Source: Branchinecta lynchi (taxonomy: Eukaryota; Arthropoda; Branchiopoda; Anostraca; Branchinectidae). Taken from it: 64,000 nucleotides of DNA. A program made the position numbers and the translations under genes. Below, in pieces: positions 54,259 to 64,000 of the stretch (position 1 is the first letter of the stretch; each line of letters opens with the position of its first letter). The DNA lies in NCBI GenBank assembly GCA_023053575.1, contig JAKZAP010000004.1, forward strand, positions 16,441,624 to 16,505,623. Direction: 5' to 3'. The notes under the pieces are model-generated. The model searched no databases and was not told the origin of the DNA. It saw only the letters and a list, made by a program, of their open reading frames with translations.

Positions 54259-55132
54259 TTGAACCTCTCTACTGCTCCATGTCTTCAAATCCAGCCAGCA
54301 GAATATTTGGGTATGAGAGTAGATTCGCTGGTAGGCGGTTGGGCTTGTCAGGTTCATGAATATCTGGAACGTACCTATTTGAAAAAAAATTGCTATTTAA
54401 ATTGTTTTGTGAAAACATAATTTTTAAATCTTCTTGAGGAATTTTTTTTTTTCTAATTATCCTTCCTATTGTTCTCACAAAAGCTGATTCACTTTTATGT
54501 TGTCTTGCACATCACAGAACCAGATGCATTAGTATCCAAAAATGTATGGGGATGGGGGGGGGGGTATTTATTGACTGCTTGGTCATTTTTATGAACAATT
54601 TTTAAAACAATGATTGTTTGAAGATATAAAATCAACTGCTTTTACACATAAAGTCGTAACTCTTAAGTAACTTATTAAATAAAATTTCAGAAATTTCTTT
54701 TGGTTTTAATATTTCGATAAAAAACCTACTGTTTAATGAAAAATCTACTATTTTCAAGTAGAAGTGCAGTGAAGTGCAGCACTTTCTGCCAACTCAGTTT
54801 TCTTTACCGACTAATCAAAAACATAGGGGGGGGGGTCTGATTTCATAAAAATAAAGAAAACAGCAAAATTTGCCTAAGGCATATTTTTGCTTCACTTGCT
54901 GCACAATCATAAGTGTAAAGCATCTGGCATCACTGCATGTGATGTCAACCTTCAAATAACATATTTGTCTCTTTTAATATTTATTTTGAACTCCGAGGCT
55001 CTTAATGTGCTGGAAGAAAGATAGGGACATGAAGTTGAACTTTAAAAAAAAGAATGTTGTCGTGTTTATTTACATTGTTTTGTTTAAGTGTTTTAATATG
55101 TATATTCTACTTTTGTATTTTATTCATACTCC
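54259..55132. other. AT-rich, no gene recognised
   Basis: G-runs occur near 54,554-54,563 and 54,826-54,834. No exon or repeat end was identified. Confidence 0.35.
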
Positions 55133-55185
55133 GCTGTTACGCAAAAAGCGGGTCATAAATAAATAAATAAATAAAAAAAAATTCC
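55133..55185 (+). repeat. LINE-like 3' tail with AAAT repeats
   Basis: GCAAAAAGCGGGTCATAAAT is followed by AAAT repeats and an A-run. It is similar in form to the tail near 32,471. The coding part is absent. Confidence 0.4.
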
Positions 55186-56261
55186 GTAAATATTCATAAT
55201 CTTGAACACGTAATAGCTTGTTACATGGGACCAAATAGGTGTGTAAACAGCAGCTGATCTATTCAGGACTTCAGACTTCTAGTTCTGGTAAACTTTTTGG
55301 CAGTGTAGCTACTATAGGCCTATGCAGAATTCTGCAATTTTTCCCAGATTCATAGCTGATAATTTTTTTGCCAAAAATAAATGTTGCAAATTCTGTGATT
55401 TCAAAACATTTTGTCCAATTTCAAGACAGCTTCTTTTGTAAAAAAAAAATTTATTTGTTTTACAAATATTAGCTTCTCCTTTAGAAGAACAAACTGGAAC
55501 CTTAGAATCTTAGAGGTTTTACATTTTAATTAATTCTGAAAAAAGAAAAACAAGTTTTGTGGATGCCAGAGCTGAGTGTCACAGATCAATTGTCAAAGGT
55601 CTTATGCTTTATTCTTATAAACAGTCGGTTTTCGGAAAATCAGTTGATTTTTCATCAAAAGTGTCATTTTTTCTTGAAAACAGTCGTTTATTCTGCAAAC
55701 ATAGTCAGTAAAAATGACAAGCCAGTCAGTAAACACCTTGCCCCCTCCACAAACATTTTGGCTAGTGACGCCTCTGTTTGTCACAGGTTCCATCAGAATA
55801 AAGTAGCAACACAGCTTCTAGGGGTTGAGGGTAGCCTAGTCACCAAAGCCATGCTGAAAGTCGGTGGTGCAACACAGAGAATAACTCAGCGTGCCACCAC
55901 CAGAAACTTTTTTTTGGGCCGACATGCCACTGATGGGGTCGGTGGAGATTAGGGTCACTGGCAAAATTCTGAGGCAGAATGGTTTTAGGTCTGATGTTTC
56001 AGATTCACTTTCTATTGAGCTTTATCTTCAAAAGACTCCAGGTTGTTGTTTCTTTTTGTCATCAGCAAGTCCCACTAGCAGAAAGAGTCTTCGGTTGTAG
56101 CCGCAGTGTAGGAATCGGAATAAAAAAGAAAAATTGTATATTGGCTCCAAACTGCATAAACGAAGTGCCCTTGTGCTGCCGGATCCGACCATTTGTGTCT
56201 GGGTGGAGGGAGGGGGAATCCGGATCTTGTGACCCCCGTCATTGCAAAAATGGTTGTGGGT
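55186..56261. other. no gene recognised; one 131-codon open frame
   Basis: A plus-strand frame at 55,557-55,952 is open but shows no motif I can assign and no family resemblance. It is treated as chance or decayed transposon. Confidence 0.3.
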
Positions 56262-56430
56262 CTTAGGCAGATGGGATTTGAACCCAGAGCATTCGTTTTT
56301 CAAGACTACTGCTCTACCACTGAGGTACAGAAGAGCTTTTGAACATAGTTTGCAAACCACTACATTAGTCAGGAAGAAGCAGACCTTAGAAACAGTGATA
56401 CCGCTGAAGACAAATCTATGTGACTCGGAA
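56262..56430 (-). repeat. tRNA-like SINE repeat, second copy
   Basis: On the minus strand TACCTCAGTGGTAGAGCAGT, then CTTGAAA and GGGTTCAAATCCCA, read as a degraded tRNA. The plus-strand flank at about 56,340-56,430 (GCAAACCACTACATTAGTCA, then AACAGTGATACCGCTGAAG) matches the flank of the 21,203 repeat at the same distance. It shares a family with that repeat. Confidence 0.6.
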
Positions 56431-57391
56431 AATTAAATATTGCATCTAGAGCATTTGCTTTGATCAACTACCATGTTTCGTTCGAATCAAAGTAATCTTG
56501 GAAAATTTAAGGTACTTCCCTTCCAACTCCCCGCACCGAGATCGGATTCGGTCCGGACTTCATTACATACATCTGGGACCCGTGATCTTTTACCGTCCAA
56601 GTTTCATAACAATCACAATATTCCTTTGCAACGCATATTCCAAAATTGTTCGCGTGTTCCAGATATGGAATCCCTCTGTGCCATTACAATGCATAATCAA
56701 ATTTTCCAGACCTCCCCCCCCCCCCGCGGTCGGCTGCGGTTCGGACATATTAACAGAGCATCGTTCTGCTCCTTCGAAACGAGCCACGCGGTTCACAAGT
56801 TTCGGCATTTCACCTTCCTCAACCCCCGCACGAATGGTTTGAAATAATACGGGAAAACATGTTGCGCGCGTAAGCCTGTCAAGTGTCATTGTCTTAGCTT
56901 AAGTGGGGTGAGGGTGCCCAAAAGTGAGACTGGTGGATCACCATTATGATGAACCGAAAACTGCAAGTACTGTAATAACACTGACGATTTGTCGTGGAAA
57001 AATTGCTAACATTTATTGGAAAATTGAAAAATAACTACACAAAAATGTTAAAATAGAGCAAACACCGATTAATCAGCGCCGCGTCACCTATAACTTCCCG
57101 GTGGCGCGCCGCCAAAAAAAATCGGCGGACTAGTTGAGGGGAGGTTTGGAAAGAAAAATCTTATTCTCAATATTCTTAAATATTCAACATTAAAATAAAA
57201 CAATTTTGTGGGTATGTCAGAGTCAAATGTATCCTTCATTCTCTTGTATGGTAGTCTTTAGACTGGAAAAATGGCACAAACTACAAAAATAAATAGTTCA
57301 GATACTGTGTGACCCAACAGTTGAAGTAAAAATGCAGATAAAACTCATCACAAATATTTTGGCTTTTAAATTAATGACATCAAGTAAAAAT
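56431..57391. other. diverged family-B-like sequence, then unassigned DNA
   Basis: About 56,440-56,860 contains family B core phrases (CAACTCCCCGCACCGAGATC, CCAAGTTTCATAAC) in worn form with no ends. After that nothing is recognised. Confidence 0.35.
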
Positions 57392-59533
57392 AACAAGAGC
57401 TGAAAGCTCATATGGCACTTGTAAGAACAGTTAGCATGTTTGTCAGATACGGTTTGCAGTTTTCAAGGCTGGATCTCTCTCCCGATATTCATTTCATCAG
57501 AAAATGGGCTTGATCTAGTAGATCTGAAATGGTTATACCACTCATTGACAACTGTATCTTCCTCCAACGATGATCGGATCGGGGGAGGGACTATATTTTC
57601 AAGCCAATCTAATAGAGTCCCTAACATGCCTGCAAAGTTTCACGGTCATAGCACATCTGGAAGTACCCTAACTCGTGATCATCGGAATTAGGGAAAACCC
57701 CCTCCAACTCCCCCCACTGTGACACGATCGGTCCTGTTTTGTCAATAATAATAATAATAATAATATATTTGCAAATTGAATGGCAGGCCGTTAAGCCTCT
57801 ACAATGTATCTATGCTTATGCTTGTTCTTCCCTCCAAGTCCCATCCCGATCTCTCGACTCTAAGCGCTTCAAGAGATTTCACCCCCCGCCTTCAGCTCCT
57901 CCCGATGTTATCAGATCCGTTCCAGACTTGAAATTGATCAGTCACTTGTTCTTGACACTTGACAAGTTTCATGCACGCCTGATCACCTGTTCCAAAGTTA
58001 TGCATGTCAATAGAATCTCCCCCATGATCATCGGATCGGGAAAAGAACTATTTTCAAGTTGACCTGGAAAAGTACCTAATATGTCTGCCAAGTTTCATGG
58101 TCCTAGTACATGTGGAAGTACCCCTCGAAGTACCCTAACTCGTGATCACCGGAAATCCGGGAAAACCCCTTCCAACCCCTCTACTGTGACATCCCGATCC
58201 ATCGACCCTAAGCATTTCACGACATTTCTGGTCCCCCCTCTAATCCCCCTCTCTTCGGATTTGGTCCAGATTTGAAACTGAAAATCTGAAACACTTGTTC
58301 TTCACAATTGTCAAGTTTTATGCATGTCCGATTATCCATTCCAGAGTTATGCATGTTTCTAGTTTCCGGATTCCCCTTCCCTCCACCCCCCCCCCCCGCG
58401 ATAGCAGGATCGGGGAAGCGATTATTTCCATGTTAATCTGGTTGGTTCCCTCATATGCCTGTCAAGTTTTATTGTGCTAGCTTATTTGGAAGCGTTTCAC
58501 CAGATTTCCGGTTGCCCCTCCAGCTCCCCCCCCCCAGTGATCGGATCTGGTCTGGATTTGAAACTGAGCATCTGAGCACTTGTTCTTGACATATGTCAAG
58601 TTTCTTGCACGTCTGATTACCCGTTCCAAAGTTATGCATGTTACTAGTTTCCGGATTTCCCATCCCTCCACTTCTCCCACAATGACCGGATGGAGAAAGT
58701 GATTATTTCCAAGTTCTTCTGGTCGGTTCCCTGATATGCCTGTCAAATTTCTTTGTCCTAGCTTATGTGGAAGCGTTTCATGAGATTTCCGGTGCCCCCT
58801 CCAGCCCCCCCCCCCCCCAGTTATTGGATCTGGTCCGGATTTGAAATTGAGCTTCTGAAGCACTTGTTCTTGACATATGTCAAGTTTCAGGCATATCTGA
58901 TTACCCGTTCAAAAGTTAGGCATGCTACTACTTTCCGGATTTCCCATCCCTCCACTGCCCCCAAGATGGCCGGATCGGGGAAGTGATTATTTCCAAGTTT
59001 ATCTGGTCGGTTTCCCAGCACGCCTGCCAAGTTTCGTCGTTCTAGCTTATGTGGAAGCGTTTCACGAGGTTTTGGGTGCCCCCCTCCAGCCCCCCCCCCC
59101 CCCCAGTTATCGGCAATTGTTCTTGACAAAGGTCAAGTTTCACGCAAGTCCGAGTAACCGTTCTAAAGTTATGCATGTTACTAGTTTCCGGATTTCTTGT
59201 TGCTTCACCCCCCCCCCCCCACGATGGCCGGATCGGGGAAGTGACTGTTTCCATGTTAATCTGGTTCGGTCCCTTATACGCCTGCCAAGTTTCATCCTCC
59301 TAGCTTATGTGGAAGTGCCCAAACTAGCAAAACCGGGACAGACGTCGTTTCCGGATTTCTCATCCCTCCACCCCCCCCCCCCCCCCCACTATGATCGGAT
59401 CCGGAATATGATTATATCCAAGTTAATCTGGTCGGTTCCCTGATATTCCTGCTAAGCGTTTCACTAGATTTCTTTGACTTGGACTGACCATCTTTAAACC
59501 GTATCTATTCTCGCATTCGCTTTTTATACATCA

Positions 59534-59876
59534 TAGCATGGCTCAGTGGTAGAAAACTGGACTGGCAACACAAAGGTCAAGTTTCACGTATGTCTGATTA
59601 CCCTTTCCAAAGTTATGCATGTTAATAGTTTCCGGATTTCCCATCCCTCCACTCCCCCCACTATGATCGGATCCGGAATATGATTATATCCAAGTTAATC
59701 TGGTCGGTTCGCTGATATTCCTGCCAAACGTTTCACTAGATTTGTTTGACTTGGACTGACCACCTTTAAACCGGTCAAATACCCGCATTCGCATCGTGAT
59801 ACATAGTCGCATAGCTCAGTGGTAGAATACTGGACTGTTAACCCAAAGGTTCCTGGTTCGATCCCGCGTTCGGCCA
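59534..59876 (+). repeat. two tRNA-Asn-like pseudogene copies inside family B
   Basis: TAGCTCAGTGGTAGAATACT, CTGTTAA (anticodon GUU) and GGTTCGATCCC form a tRNA-like unit near 59,805-59,876. Its anticodon stem is unpaired and its acceptor ends do not match, so it is not a working tRNA. A shorter copy begins near 59,534, about 283 bp earlier, with the same upstream flank (TTTGACTTGGACTGACCA). The spacing equals one family B unit. Confidence 0.6.
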
Positions 59877-60059
59877 GCGCTTTGTTTTGCTCCCGTTTTA
59901 CTTTTTGCTCCCGTTTTACTTTATAGTTTCCGGACTCCCGGATCCGGGGAAAGTTGGATTGGGGAATTGATTATTTGTAAGTTGATCTGGTCGGGTCCCT
60001 GATATGCCTGTGAAGTTTCATCGTCCTAGCTTGTGTGGAAGTGCCCAAACTAGCAAAAC

Positions 60060-60160
60060 CTGGACAGACCGACAGAACGACAGAGCGACAGAACGACAGA
60101 ACGACAGAACGACAGAACGACAGAACGACAGACAGACAGACCGACAGACCGACAGAAATT
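60060..60160 (+). repeat. CGACAGAA/ACAG microsatellite
   Basis: GACAGAAC and GACAGACC units are repeated about a dozen times just before the family B 3' hairpin. This is the expanded form of the tetranucleotide tract found in every A and B copy with this end. Confidence 0.85.
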
Positions 60161-60282
60161 ACGATCGCTATATGGCACTTGAGTATGCTCAAGTGCCATA
60201 AAAACAGACAGTAATCATTCAAAATAAGGAATAGGCCTACATTTTTAATTTTTAGTGTTACCTAAAATAACCTAAATTATTA

Positions 60283-60655
60283 TTTTTCAGGGGAAACAAA
60301 AAATAGTTCTTCTTGAGCCCAAGCTGATTGGGAAACAGATATTACAACAATGCATAACACGGATAAAGCGGGCGCTTTGGCAGCGATGTTTCGGTCCTTC
60401 TTGGCAAGGGTCCTCGTCTGGCTGTCGAACTTCAGGGATCAGTAAATTTGATCGGGTCCCTGACCCCTTGATACACCATCCAAGTTTTGTTCGTCCTAGC
60501 ACATCTAGAAGTACCTTAAATACCTGCAATGATTGCAGGTTCCTTCCTTCCCCAACGTTTTTCCTGACATTTGACAGCCTGACGAGGATCCTTGCCAAGA
60601 AGGTCCGAAATAATGCTGCCAAAGCATCTTAGCTGACGTATCTGTCTGATGCATT
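60283..60655. repeat. family F inverted pair around a family-B-like piece
   Basis: Left arm 60,340-60,426 and right arm 60,570-60,655 are reverse complements (ACAATGCAT…TTGGCAGC… mirrored). Each contains a hammerhead-like core. The right is intact by motif: CTGACGA at 60,579-60,585, then GAAA at 60,607-60,610. The left, read on the minus strand, is CAGACGA…GAAA. The middle includes GATCGGGTCCCTGACCCCTT and GTTCGTCCTAGCACATCTAG, a family-B-like segment. Confidence 0.6.
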
Positions 60656-61498
60656 GTAAAAATAAAGTAGAGGTACGACTATGCTTATATTTGATATTAA
60701 GTTCGTTATTTCAAGTTTGAATCAAGGTCTGGGTATTGCAAACAGTAGACACTTGTGTCAGAATCAGAGGGGCATTTTGAGAACAGAACCATATAACCAA
60801 AATCAATAAATAACGAAAATTGTGAGCTATTTAATAAAACAGAACCCCTGACTAGCCTGCACATTTTTTTTTGGATAGTACAGGTTTTCTTTGGACCTAT
60901 AATGTCGATGTTTTTTGCATAAGATTACAAGCAATATTCTTCAAATTTTACAGGAACCCCCAAAAACCTTTCAGGTTGAGCTAGGAAGAGCCTAAAAGTC
61001 CCAGAAATAAAACTTAGTATCTTTGCAACGGTTGCTCCGAAATCTCCACCACCTATGACCTACACAGTATCGGATAAAGCACTGCTAATGACTCAATTTT
61101 GAGAAAGGTACCAGTAAGCTTTTGAAAAAACACTATCGATGTGTTATAAAAGACTACCCCAGACATCCCCTGTTTTCTTCTTTTTGACCTGGATTACATC
61201 TGCAGTATATTTTGTGGCTGATACACAGAAACTCTCCTGATGCACTTCTAGACCTTAGTAACTTGACCTAGCCTACAATGCCATGTTTTTCAGCTGAGTC
61301 ATGGAAAATGGTACTTCCAGTAAAATCCGTGAAATTCCCTTTCATACCAAACAGCCTAGTGTGAGTGAACTTGTACCCTTACCCTCTGTACCCCAATTGT
61401 GTACCCCTTGTGAATTTAAAAGTTTTCCAGTACCTTTGTTTTTTACTAGCTATTCTCTGGCAATGGCCTTTTATGGATTGTATTATGTGTATGTAATT
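60656..61498. other. no feature recognised
   Basis: No exon, RNA gene or repeat end was identified. Confidence 0.4.
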
Positions 61499-62325
61499 AT
61501 TTGGGATCTCAAAACGTAAGACCTATGACTTGGTAAAAATTGTCCGTCCGTCTGTCTGTCTGTTAACACGATCACTGTCGAAGGGATTGAGATATTTGTG
61601 TTCAAAAATTGGTGTGAGCGTCCTTTGGGTCAAAGTACGGGTAAAGTTCCTAGATTGGCTCCATAGCTGTATATTTAGGGGTGGGGGAGGGGTTTCAAAT
61701 TATGGGACCAAAAAAATAGTTTTAAAAAGCCAAGGAGTCCATATCTGAAACGGATTTCTCGCCGGACAACTGCTTCATCCGAAATCCGTCGAAAAACCGA
61801 AAAAATTGACAAAAGAAGAAACTTATTTTCTCGCCGGACAACTACAGTTCGTCCGGAATCCGGCAACTAATAAGCAATAAAACTTTATTTTGACCTTGTT
61901 TTGACTCTCAATCCAGGGTAGGCGGAATTTCTGGATCTATATCTGGAACTTGTTTTGTAGTAGTGTAACAAGTAGTTCGCCTGGAATACGGCCAAGACCC
62001 GAAATTTGGGAAAAGTAATAGTTCATTCATAAGTTAATTAGAGGCTCGTATCAGGGGTAAGAACACACGGCGAACCCATTCCTGAAGTTTATTTTCTTGC
62101 TATTAGAGATATATAGAGGGGTAACAGTTTGGCTGTATTTGTTCAAAAATCACTATTTTATATCATTTTTTTTTTTACATTTTCTAGTGGTTATTAGGGG
62201 TAAAGAGGTATTAGCTGTTACCGGTCCTTGCGAAGACCGGAAATCTGCAGGACCCGATTGTCTGGATGAACAGATCCGATAAATGTTCCATTTTTGGGAT
62301 CCCATCGAAACTTTTAGTCTTATTT
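61499..62325 (-). mobile_element. family A element, inverted
   Basis: It begins TTTGGGATCTCAAAACGTAA and GTCCGTCCGTCTGTCTGTCT, then has worn core units (CTCGCCGGACAACTNC-type). It ends ATTTTTGGGATCCCATCGAA, then ACTTTTAGTCTT. Both ends are present. Confidence 0.68.
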
Positions 62326-62892
62326 TCTGAGAAGATTTACTGAGCCCCATCTTCACTCAACCATAACGGTAATTTAGAAATATCATACAGTGATTAAGAG
62401 CTTAGTTAAGATGTGCTCTAGATGGACCTAGCGAGAGTTGCTGTACTTAATTAAGAGTGAAGTGCCAGGTAGTTTTCACCTACAATACCAGAGCGTTGTC
62501 AATAAAATTTGCAAAATCTGTGTTTCGTAGTTGAGGAAGTTGAGACGTTTTTGGATGCATCTAGACGACTCTTGAGTGAGCATGTGATGAAACACTTTTT
62601 CTTAGAATTGAAGCTAGTGGAGAGGACTACGTGTTTGTAAAGCTGTAACATTTCTTTATGACAAGCTTTTAGCTCACCGTTTTGGAAATAATAAATAAAT
62701 GAATCTCTTTCTGAGATAGTAGCGAGCAGCAGTCGAAGTTTCGGCCATTGTAGAGTTTGAAGGATTTTCTGTTTCGAAGGTAGCTTTATGTCAATGGGAT
62801 ACAAGATAAGAGTTCTAATGATGGTAGATAGAGAGACAGATGTTTATTGAAGCCTTTGGGCCATGAACAAATACTGTACAACATTAAGTTGC
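62326..62892. other. no feature recognised
   Basis: No exon or repeat end was identified between the two family A copies. Confidence 0.4.
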
Positions 62893-63762
62893 GTTTTTGG
62901 GATCCCAAAACGTTAGTGGAGGGATACCTATGACATCGCAATAGTTGTCCGTCCGTCCGTCTGTCCGTCCGTCCGTCTGTAAGCACGATAACTCTCGAAC
63001 GGAATGAGATATTTTGATGAAACTTGGTATGAGGCTTGTTTGGGTCAAGGGTAAGGTCTAGTTCGTAGATGAGCTCTGTAGCTCATCTACGTAGTAGGGG
63101 AGGGGAAGGGTTGAAATTAAGGGACAAACAAAATATTGTTTAAACAGCTAATGTGATAATCGATTATGGGGTAAAAAGACATGCTGAGCACGATGGTGAA
63201 AATCATTTTCTCGCCGCACAAGTAGTTCGCCCGGAATCCGGCAAAAACCGGAAAGTTGGTTGAAAGTAAAAGTTTGATTTAAAGTTGATTAAATGTTTGA
63301 TTTAGAGGTAAGAAGACATGCTGAGCATGATGGTGAAAATACTTTTGTCGCCGGACAAGCAGTTTGTCCGGAATCCGGCCAAATCCGGAAAATATATTAA
63401 AGCAAAAGCTTTATTTGAAGTTTAGGGGTAAGAAGAGTTAAGTCAAAATTGTATTTAAAGTTGAGTAGATGTTCTTTATAGGGATAAGGAGATACGCCGG
63501 TTTCGTTTCTGAATTTTCTTTTTTTGCTGGACTAGTAGTTCGCTTAGAATTCGGGCGAAACCGCAAATTTGGCAGTAGCATAAAGAAGGAAGTTTTGGTT
63601 AGTATCCTAAAAATAGATATGGCTTATAGAGGTGTAGATAGATAGGTAGATGAAATATCTGAACTCGGTTTTCTCTGATGGTTAGCCTGGCGAAGACAAG
63701 ACCCAATTGTCTGGATCAAATCTTAGATTTTTGGGATCCCATCGACACCTTTGGTCTTGTTT
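62893..63762 (-). mobile_element. family A element, inverted, complete
   Basis: It begins GTTTTTGGGATCCCAAAACG, then GTCCGTCCGTCTGTCCGTCC. Core units start near 63,179 and 63,314 (GACATGCTGAGCA, CGCCGGACAAGNAGTT, CCGGAATCCGGC). It ends TTTTTGGGATCCCATCGACA, then CCTTTGGTCTTGTT. It is the best single copy for defining the family. Confidence 0.75.
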
Positions 63763-63775
63763 TGGATCTGTAATT

Positions 63776-63831
63776 AGTCGTTTTTTGCAGTTATCGTGGT
63801 ATCTGATACACGGTGCTCTGCAAAAACGACT
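63776..63831. repeat. short hairpin related to the element at 259-468
   Basis: AGTCGTTTTTTGCAG and CTGCAAAAACGACT flank a 27-nt spacer that starts TTATCGTGGTATCTGATA, matching the inner sequence of the 259-468 ends. ATT lies on both sides. It sits between two family A copies in opposite orientation. Confidence 0.55.
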
Positions 63832-63869
63832 ATTGACGAAATTGCACTTTGCGAAATCATCCCAAAAGA

Positions 63870-64000
63870 ACAAGACCAAAGTGTTCGATGGGATCTCAAA
63901 AATTCAATATCTGATCCAGACAACTGGGTCTTGTTTTTACTATTGAAATTCAGAAACTGATTAAGGCCAAATAGCTAATCATCTGAGAAAACCAAGTTCA
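63870..64000 (+). mobile_element. family A element, left end, cut by the window edge
   Basis: AACAAGACCAAAGTGTTCGA, TGGGATCTCAAAAATTC and CCAGACAACTGGGTCTTG match the left ends of the copies at 6,886 and 46,919. The sequence continues past the window. Confidence 0.7.

Larger units (their letters stand above)
57392..60204 (+). mobile_element. family B element, expanded tandem core
   Basis: The 5' end is AACAAGAGCTGAAAGCTCAT then ATGGCACTTG. The 3' end is ACGATCGCTATATGGCACTT, then GAGTATGCTCAAGTGCCATA. The core contains five or more units of about 260-290 bp, each with GTCAAGTTTCATGCA-type, GTTATGCATGTTACTAGTTT and TTCCGGATTTCCCATCCCTC phrases and a C-run. It is the longest family B copy here (2.8 kb). 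Confidence 0.75.

Noticed and set aside
55557..55952. 131-codon plus-strand frame as a gene
   Set aside because: No motif, no splice context and no family resemblance. Surrounding DNA looks like decayed repeat.
56262..56340. Functional tRNA-Ser(UGA) gene
   Set aside because: It lacks the long variable arm and has broken stems. The shared flank with 21,203 marks it as a repeat.
59805..59876. Functional tRNA-Asn gene
   Set aside because: The anticodon stem does not pair and the acceptor ends do not match. It is embedded in a family B unit.

Overview
The window looks like nuclear DNA from an invertebrate animal; I cannot name the species. It carries one spliced host gene with canonical GT-AG introns of very different lengths. 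Around and inside that gene is dense repeat DNA: three Jockey-superfamily-like LINEs, several MITE families, tRNA-derived repeats, and abundant elements with tandem-repeat cores. There is no bacterial operon structure and no CRISPR array. No LTR retrovirus-like or viral gene is recognisable.

The host gene is CHTF18, the large AAA+ subunit of the CTF18-RFC clamp loader. It lies on the minus strand from about 52,813 down to 14,855. I placed 14 coding exons by comparison with the family protein. They total 2,802 nt, and the splice phases agree at all 13 junctions. Walker A is in exon 7; Walker B and sensor 1 are in exon 8; the sensor 2 region is in exon 9. The conserved extreme C-terminal motif is not found intact; a frame-disrupted candidate sits just downstream at 14,698-14,789. 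Part of exon 11 is duplicated, still open, in the intron upstream (22,473-22,588). An E2F-like site and an AT-rich tract lie upstream of the first recognised exon, and a short exon-like reading frame starts in the opposite direction at 53,209.

Layout. 1-162 holds a possible last exon of an unknown plus-strand gene. 1,425-6,079 is an intact two-ORF LINE (LINE-1 here). 6,100-14,800 is repeat DNA. 14,855-52,813 is CHTF18, whose introns hold a second LINE (35,164-39,270, one in-frame stop), a 5'-truncated CR1-like LINE on the minus strand (49,415-52,040) and most of the MITEs. 53,300-64,000 is mostly repeats.

The most interesting repeats are two element families, called A and B here. Family A is about 0.9-1.1 kb, with a GGGATCCC palindrome near each end and a core of roughly 125-135 bp units. 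Family B is about 1.3-2.8 kb, with hairpins at both ends and a core of roughly 260-290 bp units. Both end in the same order: a CCAAGTTTCAT-type core edge, a GACGGACA/ACAG tetranucleotide tract, a TTGCGAT motif, then a terminal palindrome. This matches the plan of non-autonomous Helentron-type elements (DINE-1/HINE, mollusc pearl elements). A further repeat carries hammerhead-ribozyme-like cores of the kind known from Penelope-like elements. Nested insertions give relative ages: A lies inside B at 46,919-48,034, and a TTA-flanked MITE lies inside A at 12,322-12,510.
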